Origin: Bacillota bacterium
Lineage (GTDB): Bacteria; Bacillota; Clostridia; Lachnospirales; Cellulosilyticaceae
Assembly (NCBI GenBank): GCA_023457875.1
Contig: JAEXBC010000316.1
Coordinates: 1-6,094, forward strand
DNA length: 6,094 nt
Direction: 5' to 3'
This document shows, in pieces, positions 1 to 5,307 of this stretch. Each line of letters begins with the position of its first letter. The stretch's first letter is position 1. Below the pieces are notes generated by a model. The model worked only from the letters and a program-made list of their open reading frames with translations. It did not search any database and was not told the DNA's origin. The position numbers and the translations under genes were made by a program.

Positions 1-42
1 CGCCGTGAAAGGGCGATGTCTTAACCGCTTGACCAACGGGCC
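1..42 (-). tRNA. tRNA-Glu(UUC), 5' portion only, cut by window edge
   Basis: Read on the minus strand from 42, the sequence folds as the first 42 nt of a tRNA. It has a 5' acceptor strand GGCCCGT, then TG, a D arm closed by GTC/GAC, the 5' side of the anticodon stem (TCGCC), an anticodon loop CTTTCAC with anticodon TTC, and the start of the 3' anticodon strand (GGCG). UUC reads glutamate codons, and the GGCCC start with this D arm is typical of bacterial tRNA-Glu. The variable loop, T arm and 3' acceptor strand lie outside the window, so I cannot say whether CCA is encoded or whether more tRNAs follow in a cluster. Confidence 0.93.
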
Positions 43-96
43 TTATCATATCTCTTGCAGCGCTTTGTCTTTGTTTCGCCGCCGCTGACTTTTACT

Positions 97-125
97 ATCT
101 TACACTATATTATTACATACGTCAA
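97..125 (-). promoter_or_regulatory. Sigma-A-type promoter for the tRNA-Glu transcript
   Basis: On the minus strand there is a -35 box TTGACG (120-125), a 17-nt spacer, and a -10 box TAAGAT (97-102). Transcription would start near 90, leaving a leader of about 48 nt before the mature tRNA 5' end at 42. The spacing and -35 match are very good and the position fits a stable-RNA promoter. The leader contains a GC-rich stretch (GCGGCGGCG) unlike its AT-rich surroundings. That stretch may only be part of the RNase P-processed precursor. Confidence 0.72.
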
Positions 126-208
126 CATCTTTTTTTGTTTTTTTTAAAATTCTGTTGCTGACCCTCATCTCATGTTCATTTTTCGTTATTTCTCACTATC
201 ATAAAATC

Positions 209-278
209 AAAAAAGCCCTTATAACACTGGAAAGATAGCTTCATAATAAAATGACTTTATAAAGCTATCCTTTAGTGT
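209..278 (-). terminator. Imperfect hairpin downstream of the amidase gene, possible terminator
   Basis: This lies in the 289-bp stretch without a gene between the amidase stop and the tRNA. An 8-bp perfect arm (234-241 with 262-269, GATAGCTT/AAGCTATC) is extended by an outer 5-bp arm (ACACT at 224-228 with AGTGT at 274-278) across a short bulged segment. On the minus strand a run of six T (209-214) follows about 9 nt after the hairpin. The 20-nt loop and the gap before the T run are atypical for an intrinsic terminator, so termination is only a guess. A degenerate small repeat element is the alternative. I see no gene between 43 and 331. Confidence 0.4.
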
Positions 279-331
279 CGCACTAATAATATTTCCTCTT
301 TTAATAAAATAACTCTTTTATATGGCGCATT

Positions 332-1336
332 TTATTTGTAATAATTTTCTAGCCCTTCTATAATGCAGCTAACAAGGTTATACTGAAAATCTTCAGTACT
401 CATTCTTTCATCCTCTTCGCCATTAGACATGAATCCCATCTCCAAAAGAACGGCTGACGTCTCACACCAGTTAAAGCCCGTCAAATCATCCCGTGCTACA
501 ATCCCTCTATTCTTATTTTGAATGCCCTCATGAAGGGTCATTTCTAATGCCTTGGCGATCTCTAGACTTTTTGCTGCATACTCTTCAGATACATACTTTG
601 TTCCTGGAACAAGTAGTGAAAAACCATTTACATTAGGATTTTCCGAACCATCGGCATGAATCCTTAAACTCAAATCAGCCCCTAAATCATTTGCCATCTT
701 TGCCCTTGCTGCATTACTAATATCTACATCATTTGATTCTCGTACCATGTAAACGATTGCACCCTTCTCTAGAAGTGCCTCCTTAAGCTTTAACGCCACT
801 TCTAGATTGAGTTCATATTCATATTTTCCTGTTGACACACCTCTTGTACCTGAACTTACTTTTGCTTTTGTTTGACTACTTCCTGGTGCCACAGGTTCTT
901 GGCTACTATTCCCTTTGGCTTGATGTCCTGCATCGATGCAAATAATCTTTCCCTGAAGGGAGGATTCTTGATTACTACCTATTGAATTATTCTCTGATGC
1001 AGCCACTTGTGCCTGTTTTTCAATTTGTTCTTCTAGTTCCTCTATCTTTGCCTTTTTTTCATCTACTTCTTTTACCAGTTCATTTACTTCTGATTCTTCC
1101 ATTACTACTTGTTTCACTGCTGGTTCTTCTTTACCTATGTCTTTTACTTTGATACCTTCTTCGTCTATCTCTTTACTATCCTTTGCTTCATTACTATGCT
1201 GATTACTTGTTAAGCCCACTTCCCTCTGCTTATTAGGCTTAATACCTGACTGTAATCCAAAAACCAAAAGTGCGGTTAATAGAGTTGTCACTATGAGTAG
1301 GCTCACCGCAATTAATTTTTTCTTATCGTTATTCAT
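332..1336 (-). CDS. Membrane-anchored N-acetylmuramoyl-L-alanine amidase (Amidase_3 family)
   Basis: This 334-residue protein should cleave the amide bond between N-acetylmuramic acid and the L-alanine of the peptidoglycan stem peptide, outside the membrane. A short basic N-terminus (DKKK) is followed by a hydrophobic segment at about 8-29, a signal anchor or uncleaved signal peptide. Residues about 32-128 are charged and low in complexity, with a predicted coiled coil at about 77-112 rich in Glu, Lys and Val. The catalytic domain spans about 130-333. Expected zinc ligands are His138 (in DAGH), Glu173 (possibly Glu175) and His227 (in RIHAD). Glu299 (in LLEMGFMSN) is the expected catalytic glutamate. 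The zinc-site motifs are present, so the enzyme is probably active. An insertion of about 20 residues rich in Ser, Gln and Pro follows His138. The ATG has an AAGGGG site 5 nt upstream that overlaps the stop of the preceding gene, which implies translational coupling. The domain resembles CwlD-type amidases, but the long coiled-coil spacer argues against assigning a specific name. Confidence 0.93.
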   Translation of the reverse strand: MNNDKKKLIAVSLLIVTTLLTALLVFGLQSGIKPNKQREVGLTSNQHSNEAKDSKEIDEEGIKVKDIGKEEPAVKQVVMEESEVNELVKEVDEKKAKIEELEEQIEKQAQVAASENNSIGSNQESSLQGKIICIDAGHQAKGNSSQEPVAPGSSQTKAKVSSGTRGVSTGKYEYELNLEVALKLKEALLEKGAIVYMVRESNDVDISNAARAKMANDLGADLSLRIHADGSENPNVNGFSLLVPGTKYVSEEYAAKSLEIAKALEMTLHEGIQNKNRGIVARDDLTGFNWCETSAVLLEMGFMSNGEEDERMSTEDFQYNLVSCIIEGLENYYK

Positions 1337-1340
1337 TTTT

Positions 1341-1348
1341 TCCCCTTA
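1341..1348 (-). promoter_or_regulatory. Amidase ribosome binding site overlapping the upstream stop codon
   Basis: On the minus strand the TAA stop of the zinc-ribbon gene (1346-1348) runs directly into GGGGA, so AAGGGGA is shared between the stop codon and the Shine-Dalgarno sequence. The amidase ATG (1334-1336) follows after a short T/A-rich gap. Ribosomes finishing the upstream gene land on this site, which supports a single two-gene operon with coupled translation. Confidence 0.8.
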
Positions 1349-2560
1349 ATTTAACTTATCTTCATAAGCTTTAATAAAATTAACATTATACTTCTCAATT
1401 TCTGTTAACATCGATTCGTTGAACTGATCTACTGGAATACTTGGCACATACCATTCACAATAATCAAAGTATGTTTGCAGCTGTTCATCTTTAAACATCC
1501 TGCCATATCTTGCATAGATTTCATTGCGTGCTATTCTTAACTGCTCTTTTGTTAAATACTTTAAATCCTCCTCTGTTACATAATAAAAATCACTATTAGG
1601 TAAAATGTAACTATTTGAGTAGGGGCGATCATAACCTTCCGCATACATATAGCGTGTATCACCTATTTCAACAAACTCGGCATTAACCGAAGGGAGCGTA
1701 TACTTCCCTCCATACCCATTTTCATAGGTAAAAAGACCATTACTAGTTGCCCAAATAGTAACCATATCTCCTTCTAAAATACGACTCTCATTCACATCTT
1801 TTCTTTGATAAAAAACATATACTATGTCTGTATAGTAATAGTCTTGATAGCCTACATTGACACGTAAATCCACTTTATTATCATCTTCTATCACCTCTAC
1901 AACTTCTCCATACATGAAAAGTGCATCGCCTACGTAGTTGTTTGGATATCTAGCTAAAGCCTCGTACTCTATTTCCTGGCAACTCCTTTTAAAGGTGTTT
2001 TCATCTACTGCATTTAGCGTAGCACTCTCGCCATCATCGGATTGTTCTTTATCATCTCCTTGTAATGATTCATCTATTGTCGTATCCTTCTCTTGAGATT
2101 GTTCCTCTCCCTTGGCATTCATTTGTGCTAGCTCTTTTTGTTCACCCTTTTCATCACCTTCACTGCCACTATCTTTGGAAACAGAAGTTTCTCGGATTGC
2201 TTCCGCTTTATCATTTTTTGCAAACATTGTTTTTCCCATCAAGCACATGGCAATAATTAATCCCACTAAAATAGTTGATAAAACACTAATGATAACAATC
2301 CATATCACATTGCTTGAGGAGGATGTCTTACTTTTCTTATGCTGCGATTTACTGCCACGCTGCGCACTTACATTAGGAGTATCTCCTAAATTTTTGATTA
2401 TTTGTTTTTCTCCCCCCTGTTCTGGCCTTTGGTATTCCCCTGTTGGATATTGTGTGATCTGATGTTCACTAGTCATCTGCCCTCTGTCCACTAGTTTTCC
2501 GCATTTGGTGCAAAATACTGTGCCATCATCCAGTTCTTTCCCACAATTCGCACAAAACAT
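1346..2560 (-). CDS. Zinc-ribbon membrane protein with OB-like middle region and C-terminal YARHG-type domain
   Basis: This 404-residue protein has an unknown specific function. Residues 1-23 form a short zinc ribbon with two CxxC knuckles (Cys3/Cys6 and Cys17/Cys20). A polar linker rich in Gln, Lys and Ser leads to one transmembrane segment at about 84-108, so the ribbon is probably cytosolic. After the membrane comes a very acidic Glu/Gln/Asp/Ser linker (about 115-185). A beta-rich region at about 190-300, with the pattern YVGDALFMYGEVVEV and GDMVTIWAT, resembles an OB-fold. The C-terminus (about 335-400) matches the YARHG domain: ARNEIYARYGRMF, then YFDYCEWY. The namesake motif reads YARYG (349-353), with Tyr in place of His. 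I chose the ATG at 2560 over one 10 codons upstream because AAGGGGG sits 8 nt before it and it places the ribbon at the N-terminus. The partner amidase immediately downstream suggests an envelope role, possibly sensing or anchoring at the cell wall. That role is inference. Confidence 0.85.
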   Translation of the reverse strand: MFCANCGKELDDGTVFCTKCGKLVDRGQMTSEHQITQYPTGEYQRPEQGGEKQIIKNLGDTPNVSAQRGSKSQHKKSKTSSSSNVIWIVIISVLSTILVGLIIAMCLMGKTMFAKNDKAEAIRETSVSKDSGSEGDEKGEQKELAQMNAKGEEQSQEKDTTIDESLQGDDKEQSDDGESATLNAVDENTFKRSCQEIEYEALARYPNNYVGDALFMYGEVVEVIEDDNKVDLRVNVGYQDYYYTDIVYVFYQRKDVNESRILEGDMVTIWATSNGLFTYENGYGGKYTLPSVNAEFVEIGDTRYMYAEGYDRPYSNSYILPNSDFYYVTEEDLKYLTKEQLRIARNEIYARYGRMFKDEQLQTYFDYCEWYVPSIPVDQFNESMLTEIEKYNVNFIKAYEDKLN

Positions 2561-2568
2561 ACTCTCTA

Positions 2569-2575
2569 CCCCCTT
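2569..2575 (-). promoter_or_regulatory. Ribosome binding site that fixes the start of the zinc-ribbon gene
   Basis: AAGGGGG on the minus strand lies 8 nt upstream of the ATG at 2558-2560. The alternative in-frame ATG at 2588-2590 is preceded only by A/T-rich sequence with no Shine-Dalgarno match, so the shorter protein is preferred. The 82-bp gap up to the leuA stop holds no clear terminator. A weak promoter-like pair (TTATTC, 16 nt, TATATT) can be found there but is not convincing. Confidence 0.75.
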
Positions 2576-2642
2576 AGAGCGTAAAATCATTTATTTAATA
2601 TTCTAACATTAATATATTCTGGCGTATAGTAAGAATAACTTT

Positions 2643-4163
2643 TTATGATAGGATCGTTTTATTAATGGCATTAACCAGTGCTATTGCACTAGCTTTCATT
2701 ACATCCTTTTCAATCGCCTTGCCCTGATAAAGCCTTCCTTCATACTGAATCTGAACGACAACCTTTCCTAAGCTCTCTTTTCCTCGACTTAAATTATGAA
2801 TACGATAATCGATTAATTGAATAGGTTTGTCTGTAGCTTCAAGAATGGCACTATATAGGGCATCCACTGCACCTTCTCCGCTTTTGCTTTTTACAACCAC
2901 TTCTTCTCCATGTTGCATCTTCACTGTAGCTGTTGGAAGTGTACTGCTTACCACCACTTGAAATTCTTCTAGTTGCCACATATCCACCTGATTTTTTGAT
3001 TTTACATTTTCATAACCCTTTAATAGTTCAATGACATCATTATCATAAATTTCTTTCTTCTGATCTGCCATCTTTAAAAAGCTTTTATAAATGGTAGGAA
3101 GCTCCTCTTCACTTATATCATAGCCTAATCTCTTTGTAATATGTGAAAAGGCATGGGTCCCTGAACGAGCTGTAAGCACTAATTCCATAGGTGGTGCCCC
3201 AATATCTTCTGGCGAAATAATTTCATACACCTCTTTTGCTTTAAGTAAACCATCTTGGTGAATACCTGATGAATGGGCAAAGGCATTTTCGCCCGTAATC
3301 GCTTTGTTCACTTGTACATCTAAGCCCATTGTAGCGCTTACCATTCGAGAGGTTTCATAAAGTGCTGGCATATTTAAGGTGGTATAACCATTGTAGTACT
3401 CAGGATGAAGTTTGATTCCCATAACAACCTCCTCTAATGCCGTATTGCCAGCGCGCTCTCCAATACCATTAATGGTGCATTCCACCTTATTGGCTCCATT
3501 TCTAACAGCTGCAAGTGTATTGGCAGTTGCAAGTCCCGTATCATTATGACAATGCACACTTAATATCACATTAGGATTAAGATTCTTAAGACGCTCATTT
3601 ATTTTGCAAATCATCTCTCCAAAAAGTTCAGGCACCGCAAAACCCACTGTGTCTGGCACATTCACCACGGTTGCGCCTGCTTTTACTACAGCTTCTATCG
3701 TCTTCCACATATATTCAAAATCTGAACGACTAGCATCTTCAAGTGAGTACTGGACCTGTGGCATAAGTGATTTGGCATAACGAACAGCATCTACTCCCAT
3801 TTGAAGGATCTCGCTAGGAGACTTTCTAAATTTTTGATCCATATGCACATTGGATGAACCAAGTACGATATGAATCATTGGATTTGTTGCTTCTTTTAAA
3901 CTGCCATAAATGGCGTCAATATCGCTTTTTACTGCCCTACCTAATGCTGTTACAACAATATCTTGACCAACCACTTTACTAATGGCCTTTACTGCTTCAA
4001 AATCACCTTGAGAGGAAGAAGGAAAGCCAACCTCCATCATATCCACCTTTAATCTAACAAGCTCTTTAGCTATATCAAGCTTTTCTCTTAAGTTCAGTTT
4101 AGCTCCTGGTACCTGTTCTCCATCTCTTAAGGTTGTGTCTAATACATAAATTTTTCTTGACAT
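2643..4163 (-). CDS. leuA: 2-isopropylmalate synthase
   Basis: LeuA condenses acetyl-CoA with 3-methyl-2-oxobutanoate (2-ketoisovalerate) to give 2-isopropylmalate, the first committed step of leucine synthesis in the cytosol. The 506 residues fit the usual bacterial LeuA length. The N-terminal HMGL-like TIM barrel (about 4-270) starts with DTTLRDGEQ (9-17), where Arg13 is the expected catalytic arginine and Asp14 a metal ligand. HCHND at 204-208 supplies metal ligands His204 and His206, and GIGERAGN (233-240) is the family signature. GIHQDG (300-305) marks the linker subdomain. The C-terminal LeuA dimerisation and leucine-feedback domain spans about 397-505, including GEGAVDALYSAI. That domain and the leucine-specific T-box upstream argue against citramalate synthase. 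I chose the ATG at 4163 because AAAGGAG lies 8 nt before it. A GTG three codons upstream would overlap that site. No leuB, leuC or leuD is adjacent, so this leuA stands apart from the rest of its pathway within the window. Confidence 0.96.
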   Translation of the reverse strand: MSRKIYVLDTTLRDGEQVPGAKLNLREKLDIAKELVRLKVDMMEVGFPSSSQGDFEAVKAISKVVGQDIVVTALGRAVKSDIDAIYGSLKEATNPMIHIVLGSSNVHMDQKFRKSPSEILQMGVDAVRYAKSLMPQVQYSLEDASRSDFEYMWKTIEAVVKAGATVVNVPDTVGFAVPELFGEMICKINERLKNLNPNVILSVHCHNDTGLATANTLAAVRNGANKVECTINGIGERAGNTALEEVVMGIKLHPEYYNGYTTLNMPALYETSRMVSATMGLDVQVNKAITGENAFAHSSGIHQDGLLKAKEVYEIISPEDIGAPPMELVLTARSGTHAFSHITKRLGYDISEEELPTIYKSFLKMADQKKEIYDNDVIELLKGYENVKSKNQVDMWQLEEFQVVVSSTLPTATVKMQHGEEVVVKSKSGEGAVDALYSAILEATDKPIQLIDYRIHNLSRGKESLGKVVVQIQYEGRLYQGKAIEKDVMKASAIALVNAINKTILS

Positions 4164-4171
4164 ATACGTCA

Positions 4172-4178
4172 CTCCTTT
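4172..4178 (-). promoter_or_regulatory. leuA ribosome binding site
   Basis: AAAGGAG on the minus strand is followed by 8 nt and then ATG (4161-4163). Its last G is also the first base of the in-frame GTG at 4170-4172, so a start at that GTG would leave no room for ribosome binding. This decides for the ATG. Confidence 0.85.
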
Positions 4179-4182
4179 ATAT

Positions 4183-4249
4183 AGAAATAAAATAATAAAG
4201 CTTCCTTTTATCTCAAGCTATTTGCTTGCAAGAGACGAAAGGAAGCTTT
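4183..4249 (-). terminator. Downstream (second) terminator just before leuA
   Basis: A perfect 12-bp inverted repeat, AAAGCTTCCTTT (4197-4208) and AAAGGAAGCTTT (4238-4249), forms the base of the hairpin. The inner sequence (4209-4237) can add further pairs such as TCTC with GAGA. On the minus strand it is followed by ATTATTTTATTTC, a T-rich but interrupted tail, so termination may be less efficient than at the first hairpin. The 5' arm overlaps the second antiterminator, so one excludes the other. Confidence 0.85.
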
Positions 4250-4264
4250 CCGCGGTACCACTCT
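4231..4264 (-). promoter_or_regulatory. Downstream (second) T-box antiterminator with canonical T-box sequence
   Basis: On the minus strand AGAG (4261-4264) pairs with CTCT (4231-4234). The bulge TGGTACC (4254-4260) matches the conserved T-box UGGNACC. GCGGAA (4248-4253) pairs with TTTCGT (4235-4240) around a 7-nt loop. The T-box proper, AGAGTGGTACCGCGG at 4250-4264, differs from the consensus AGGGTGGNACCGCGG only in AGAG for AGGG. The opposite strand compensates with CTCT in place of CCCT. Confidence 0.92.
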
Positions 4265-4301
4265 CATTCACATTCAAGGATGTGCACTTTTAATACAGGT
4301 A

Positions 4302-4339
4302 GAAAAATAAAAAACTCCTATCTCAAAAGAGACAGAAGT
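4302..4339 (-). terminator. Upstream (first) intrinsic terminator in the leuA leader
   Basis: On the minus strand an 11-bp stem (4329-4339 with 4314-4324, including G-U pairs) closes a TTTT loop (4325-4328) and runs directly into TTTTTTATTTTT. This is a textbook intrinsic terminator. Its 5' arm shares bases with the 3' strands of the first antiterminator (4328-4336), so the two folds are mutually exclusive. Confidence 0.88.
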
Positions 4340-4359
4340 GTAATCTGCTATACCACTCT
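4328..4359 (-). promoter_or_regulatory. Upstream (first) T-box antiterminator, diverged bulge
   Basis: On the minus strand AGAG (4356-4359) pairs with CTCT (4328-4331). The 7-nt bulge is TGGTATA (4349-4355). GCAGA (4344-4348) pairs with TCTGT (4332-4336), leaving a 7-nt loop. This reproduces the standard T-box antiterminator geometry. The bulge keeps TGGT for pairing with the tRNA ACCA end but has ATA where the T-box consensus has ACC, and the following GCG is GCA. The structure therefore looks preserved while the conserved bulge sequence has drifted, which could weaken or alter the response. Confidence 0.72.
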
Positions 4360-4457
4360 TAGGTAAGTTTTTGATACAGGTTCTCTACCGATATCTATCC
4401 CCTATAACGCTGGGCTTGCGGCTAGGCCTACTTATGTTCAGTCAGCAACTCCAAGGC

Positions 4458-4460
4458 GAG
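4458..4460 (-). promoter_or_regulatory. T-box specifier codon CTC (leucine)
   Basis: On the minus strand CTC lies in GAA-CTC-GCC-TTGGAG, the position on the 3' side of stem I where T-box leaders carry the codon that pairs with the tRNA anticodon. CTC codes for leucine and would be read by tRNA-Leu(GAG). This agrees with the downstream leuA gene. The register is inferred by analogy with other T-box leaders. Confidence 0.82.
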
Positions 4461-4564
4461 TTCACCATATTCCAAATCCTGTTTCACACCAACCAACAGG
4501 TCTCTGACATTTATCCTATAGCTACTAATCCTTTTCTTTGTTTTTAGGTTATTTACTTATCAGT

Positions 4565-4593
4565 ATTATATCTATTTGATTTTATTTTGTAAA
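4565..4593 (-). promoter_or_regulatory. Sigma-A-type promoter of the leuA T-box leader
   Basis: On the minus strand there is a -35 box TTTACA (4588-4593), a 17-nt spacer, and a perfect -10 box TATAAT (4565-4570). Transcription would start near 4558, about 30 nt before stem I. The leader transcript to the leuA start codon would be about 395 nt. The promoter lies in the gap after ktrA, so leuA need not depend on ktr transcription. I see no strong terminator between the ktrA stop at 4646 and this promoter. Confidence 0.82.
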
Positions 4594-4645
4594 TAGTTTT
4601 TTTAATAACTCTATAAAATATCTCTATAAATACTTTGTATTAAGC

Positions 4646-5296
4646 CTATAGATGCTTTAATATTTTATTCATATCATTTTTATGCCCTATAATCATAAGG
4701 TGCTCTTCTTCTTTAAAAATATGATTTGCTGCTGGCAACAATTTAGTCTTTTCTCCTTTTTTCGTTCCTAAAATGCTGACATTATATTTAGCTCTAAAGT
4801 TAATCTCTTGAATGGTCTTCCCTATCCACTCTGGAAGTGGTGGAATCTCATATATTGAATATTCCTCATTTAATTCCACATAATCAAACACATTATTTGC
4901 ATTAAAGCGCATTGCCACCTTTTCAGCAATTGCTTTATCCGCATAGATTACTTCATCTGCTCCATTTCTTAACAAGAATTTTGAATGGATATCCCTGTTT
5001 GCCTTACTCACAACATATTTTGCCCCTAATTCCTTAACAAGACTTGTTATCTCAAGGCTACTTTGAAAATTAGTTCCAATACACACAAAGCAAATATCGA
5101 AATTACTCACTCCAAGACTTCTTAAAACATCTTCGTTGGTACAATCACCTATTTTCGCACTTGTAACAAAAGGTAATAAATCCTCTATGGCCTCTTCCTT
5201 GATATCAACAATCATTACCTCATTACCTAACTTCACCATGTTTAGACTCAAATGATGTCCAAATCTTCCCATTCCAATGACCAATACTGACTTCAT
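4646..5296 (-). CDS. ktrA: Ktr potassium uptake system regulatory subunit (RCK/TrkA family)
   Basis: This cytosolic subunit forms a ring on the KtrB channel and gates potassium uptake in response to bound nucleotide. The 216 residues match the KtrA/KtrC length, with one RCK unit rather than the two of Escherichia coli TrkA. The RCK_N Rossmann domain (about 1-120) has GMGRFG (8-13) and an acidic Asp31 at the end of the second strand, typical of NAD(H) or ATP binding in this family. GDCTNEDVL (50-58) is another conserved stretch. The RCK_C domain (about 138-213) includes EWIGKTIQEINFRAKYN. In several Firmicutes the RCK_C domain of KtrA or KtrC binds cyclic di-AMP. Whether this one does cannot be told by eye. 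The gene starts 11 nt after ktrB, and its AGGAAGG site overlaps the ktrB stop (TAGGAAGG), so the two are co-translated. Confidence 0.93.
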   Translation of the reverse strand: MKSVLVIGMGRFGHHLSLNMVKLGNEVMIVDIKEEAIEDLLPFVTSAKIGDCTNEDVLRSLGVSNFDICFVCIGTNFQSSLEITSLVKELGAKYVVSKANRDIHSKFLLRNGADEVIYADKAIAEKVAMRFNANNVFDYVELNEEYSIYEIPPLPEWIGKTIQEINFRAKYNVSILGTKKGEKTKLLPAANHIFKEEEHLMIIGHKNDMNKILKHL

Positions 5297-5307
5297 AACT
5301 TCCCTTC

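Larger units (their letters stand above)
4288..4381 (-). repeat. Near-identical 13-nt direct repeats preceding each T-box module
   Basis: On the minus strand ACCTGTATCAAAA (4369-4381) and ACCTGTATTAAAA (4288-4300) differ at one position and are 81 bp apart. Each lies upstream of one AGAGTGGTA element. Together with the parallel module structure they suggest that the stem III-to-terminator part of the T-box leader was duplicated in tandem. Confidence 0.7.
4197..4530 (-). promoter_or_regulatory. Leucine T-box leader of leuA with two antiterminator/terminator modules
   Basis: A T-box RNA binds a specific tRNA and lets transcription continue only if that tRNA is uncharged. The stem I region spans about 4441-4530 and is closed near its base by GTCAG (4504-4508) and CTGAC (4441-4445). 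It contains AGAGA, the conserved-looking distal region GGTTGGTGTGAA, and the specifier context GAACTCGCCTTGGAG. A GC-containing segment at about 4390-4432 occupies the position of stem II and the IIA/B pseudoknot, and a GGTA...TACC pairing fits stem III. Two decision modules then follow instead of one: 4302-4359 and 4197-4264. Each has an AGAG...CTCT antiterminator helix, a TGGT tRNA-end-binding bulge and an overlapping terminator. The TGGT of both bulges would pair with an ACCA tRNA 3' end, as in tRNA-Leu. The T-box assignment is very secure. The two-module reading follows from the base pairing given in the separate entries. Confidence 0.95.

Noticed and set aside
78..88. GC-rich stretch in the tRNA leader as a possible structured small RNA
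   Set aside because: Only a 5-bp CAGCG/CGCTG pairing with a 20-nt loop can be drawn, which is too weak to support a separate RNA.
127..146. T-rich run on the plus strand resembling a terminator tail
   Set aside because: There is no hairpin before it and no plus-strand gene to terminate. It lies just upstream of the tRNA promoter, where A/T-rich sequence is expected.
2065..2462. Two overlapping plus-strand open frames (2065-2256 and 2112-2462)
   Set aside because: They lie antisense within the zinc-ribbon membrane gene, have no ribosome binding site, and their composition reflects the reverse of the acidic linker and transmembrane codons.
2558..2590. Upstream ATG adding 10 residues to the zinc-ribbon protein
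   Set aside because: It has no Shine-Dalgarno. The downstream ATG has AAGGGGG at 8 nt and begins exactly at the zinc ribbon.
2643..4163. Citramalate synthase (CimA) as an alternative to LeuA
   Set aside because: The full-length LeuA architecture with the C-terminal regulatory domain, and the leucine-specific T-box, fit LeuA better. Substrate specificity was not tested.
4164..4172. GTG start adding 3 residues to LeuA
   Set aside because: The GTG overlaps the AAAGGAG site, which is ideally spaced for the ATG at 4163 instead.
4609..4632. Short AT-rich direct repeat CTCTATAAAATA / CTCTATAAATA after ktrA
   Set aside because: It is low in complexity and only two copies long, with no conserved context, so chance is likely.
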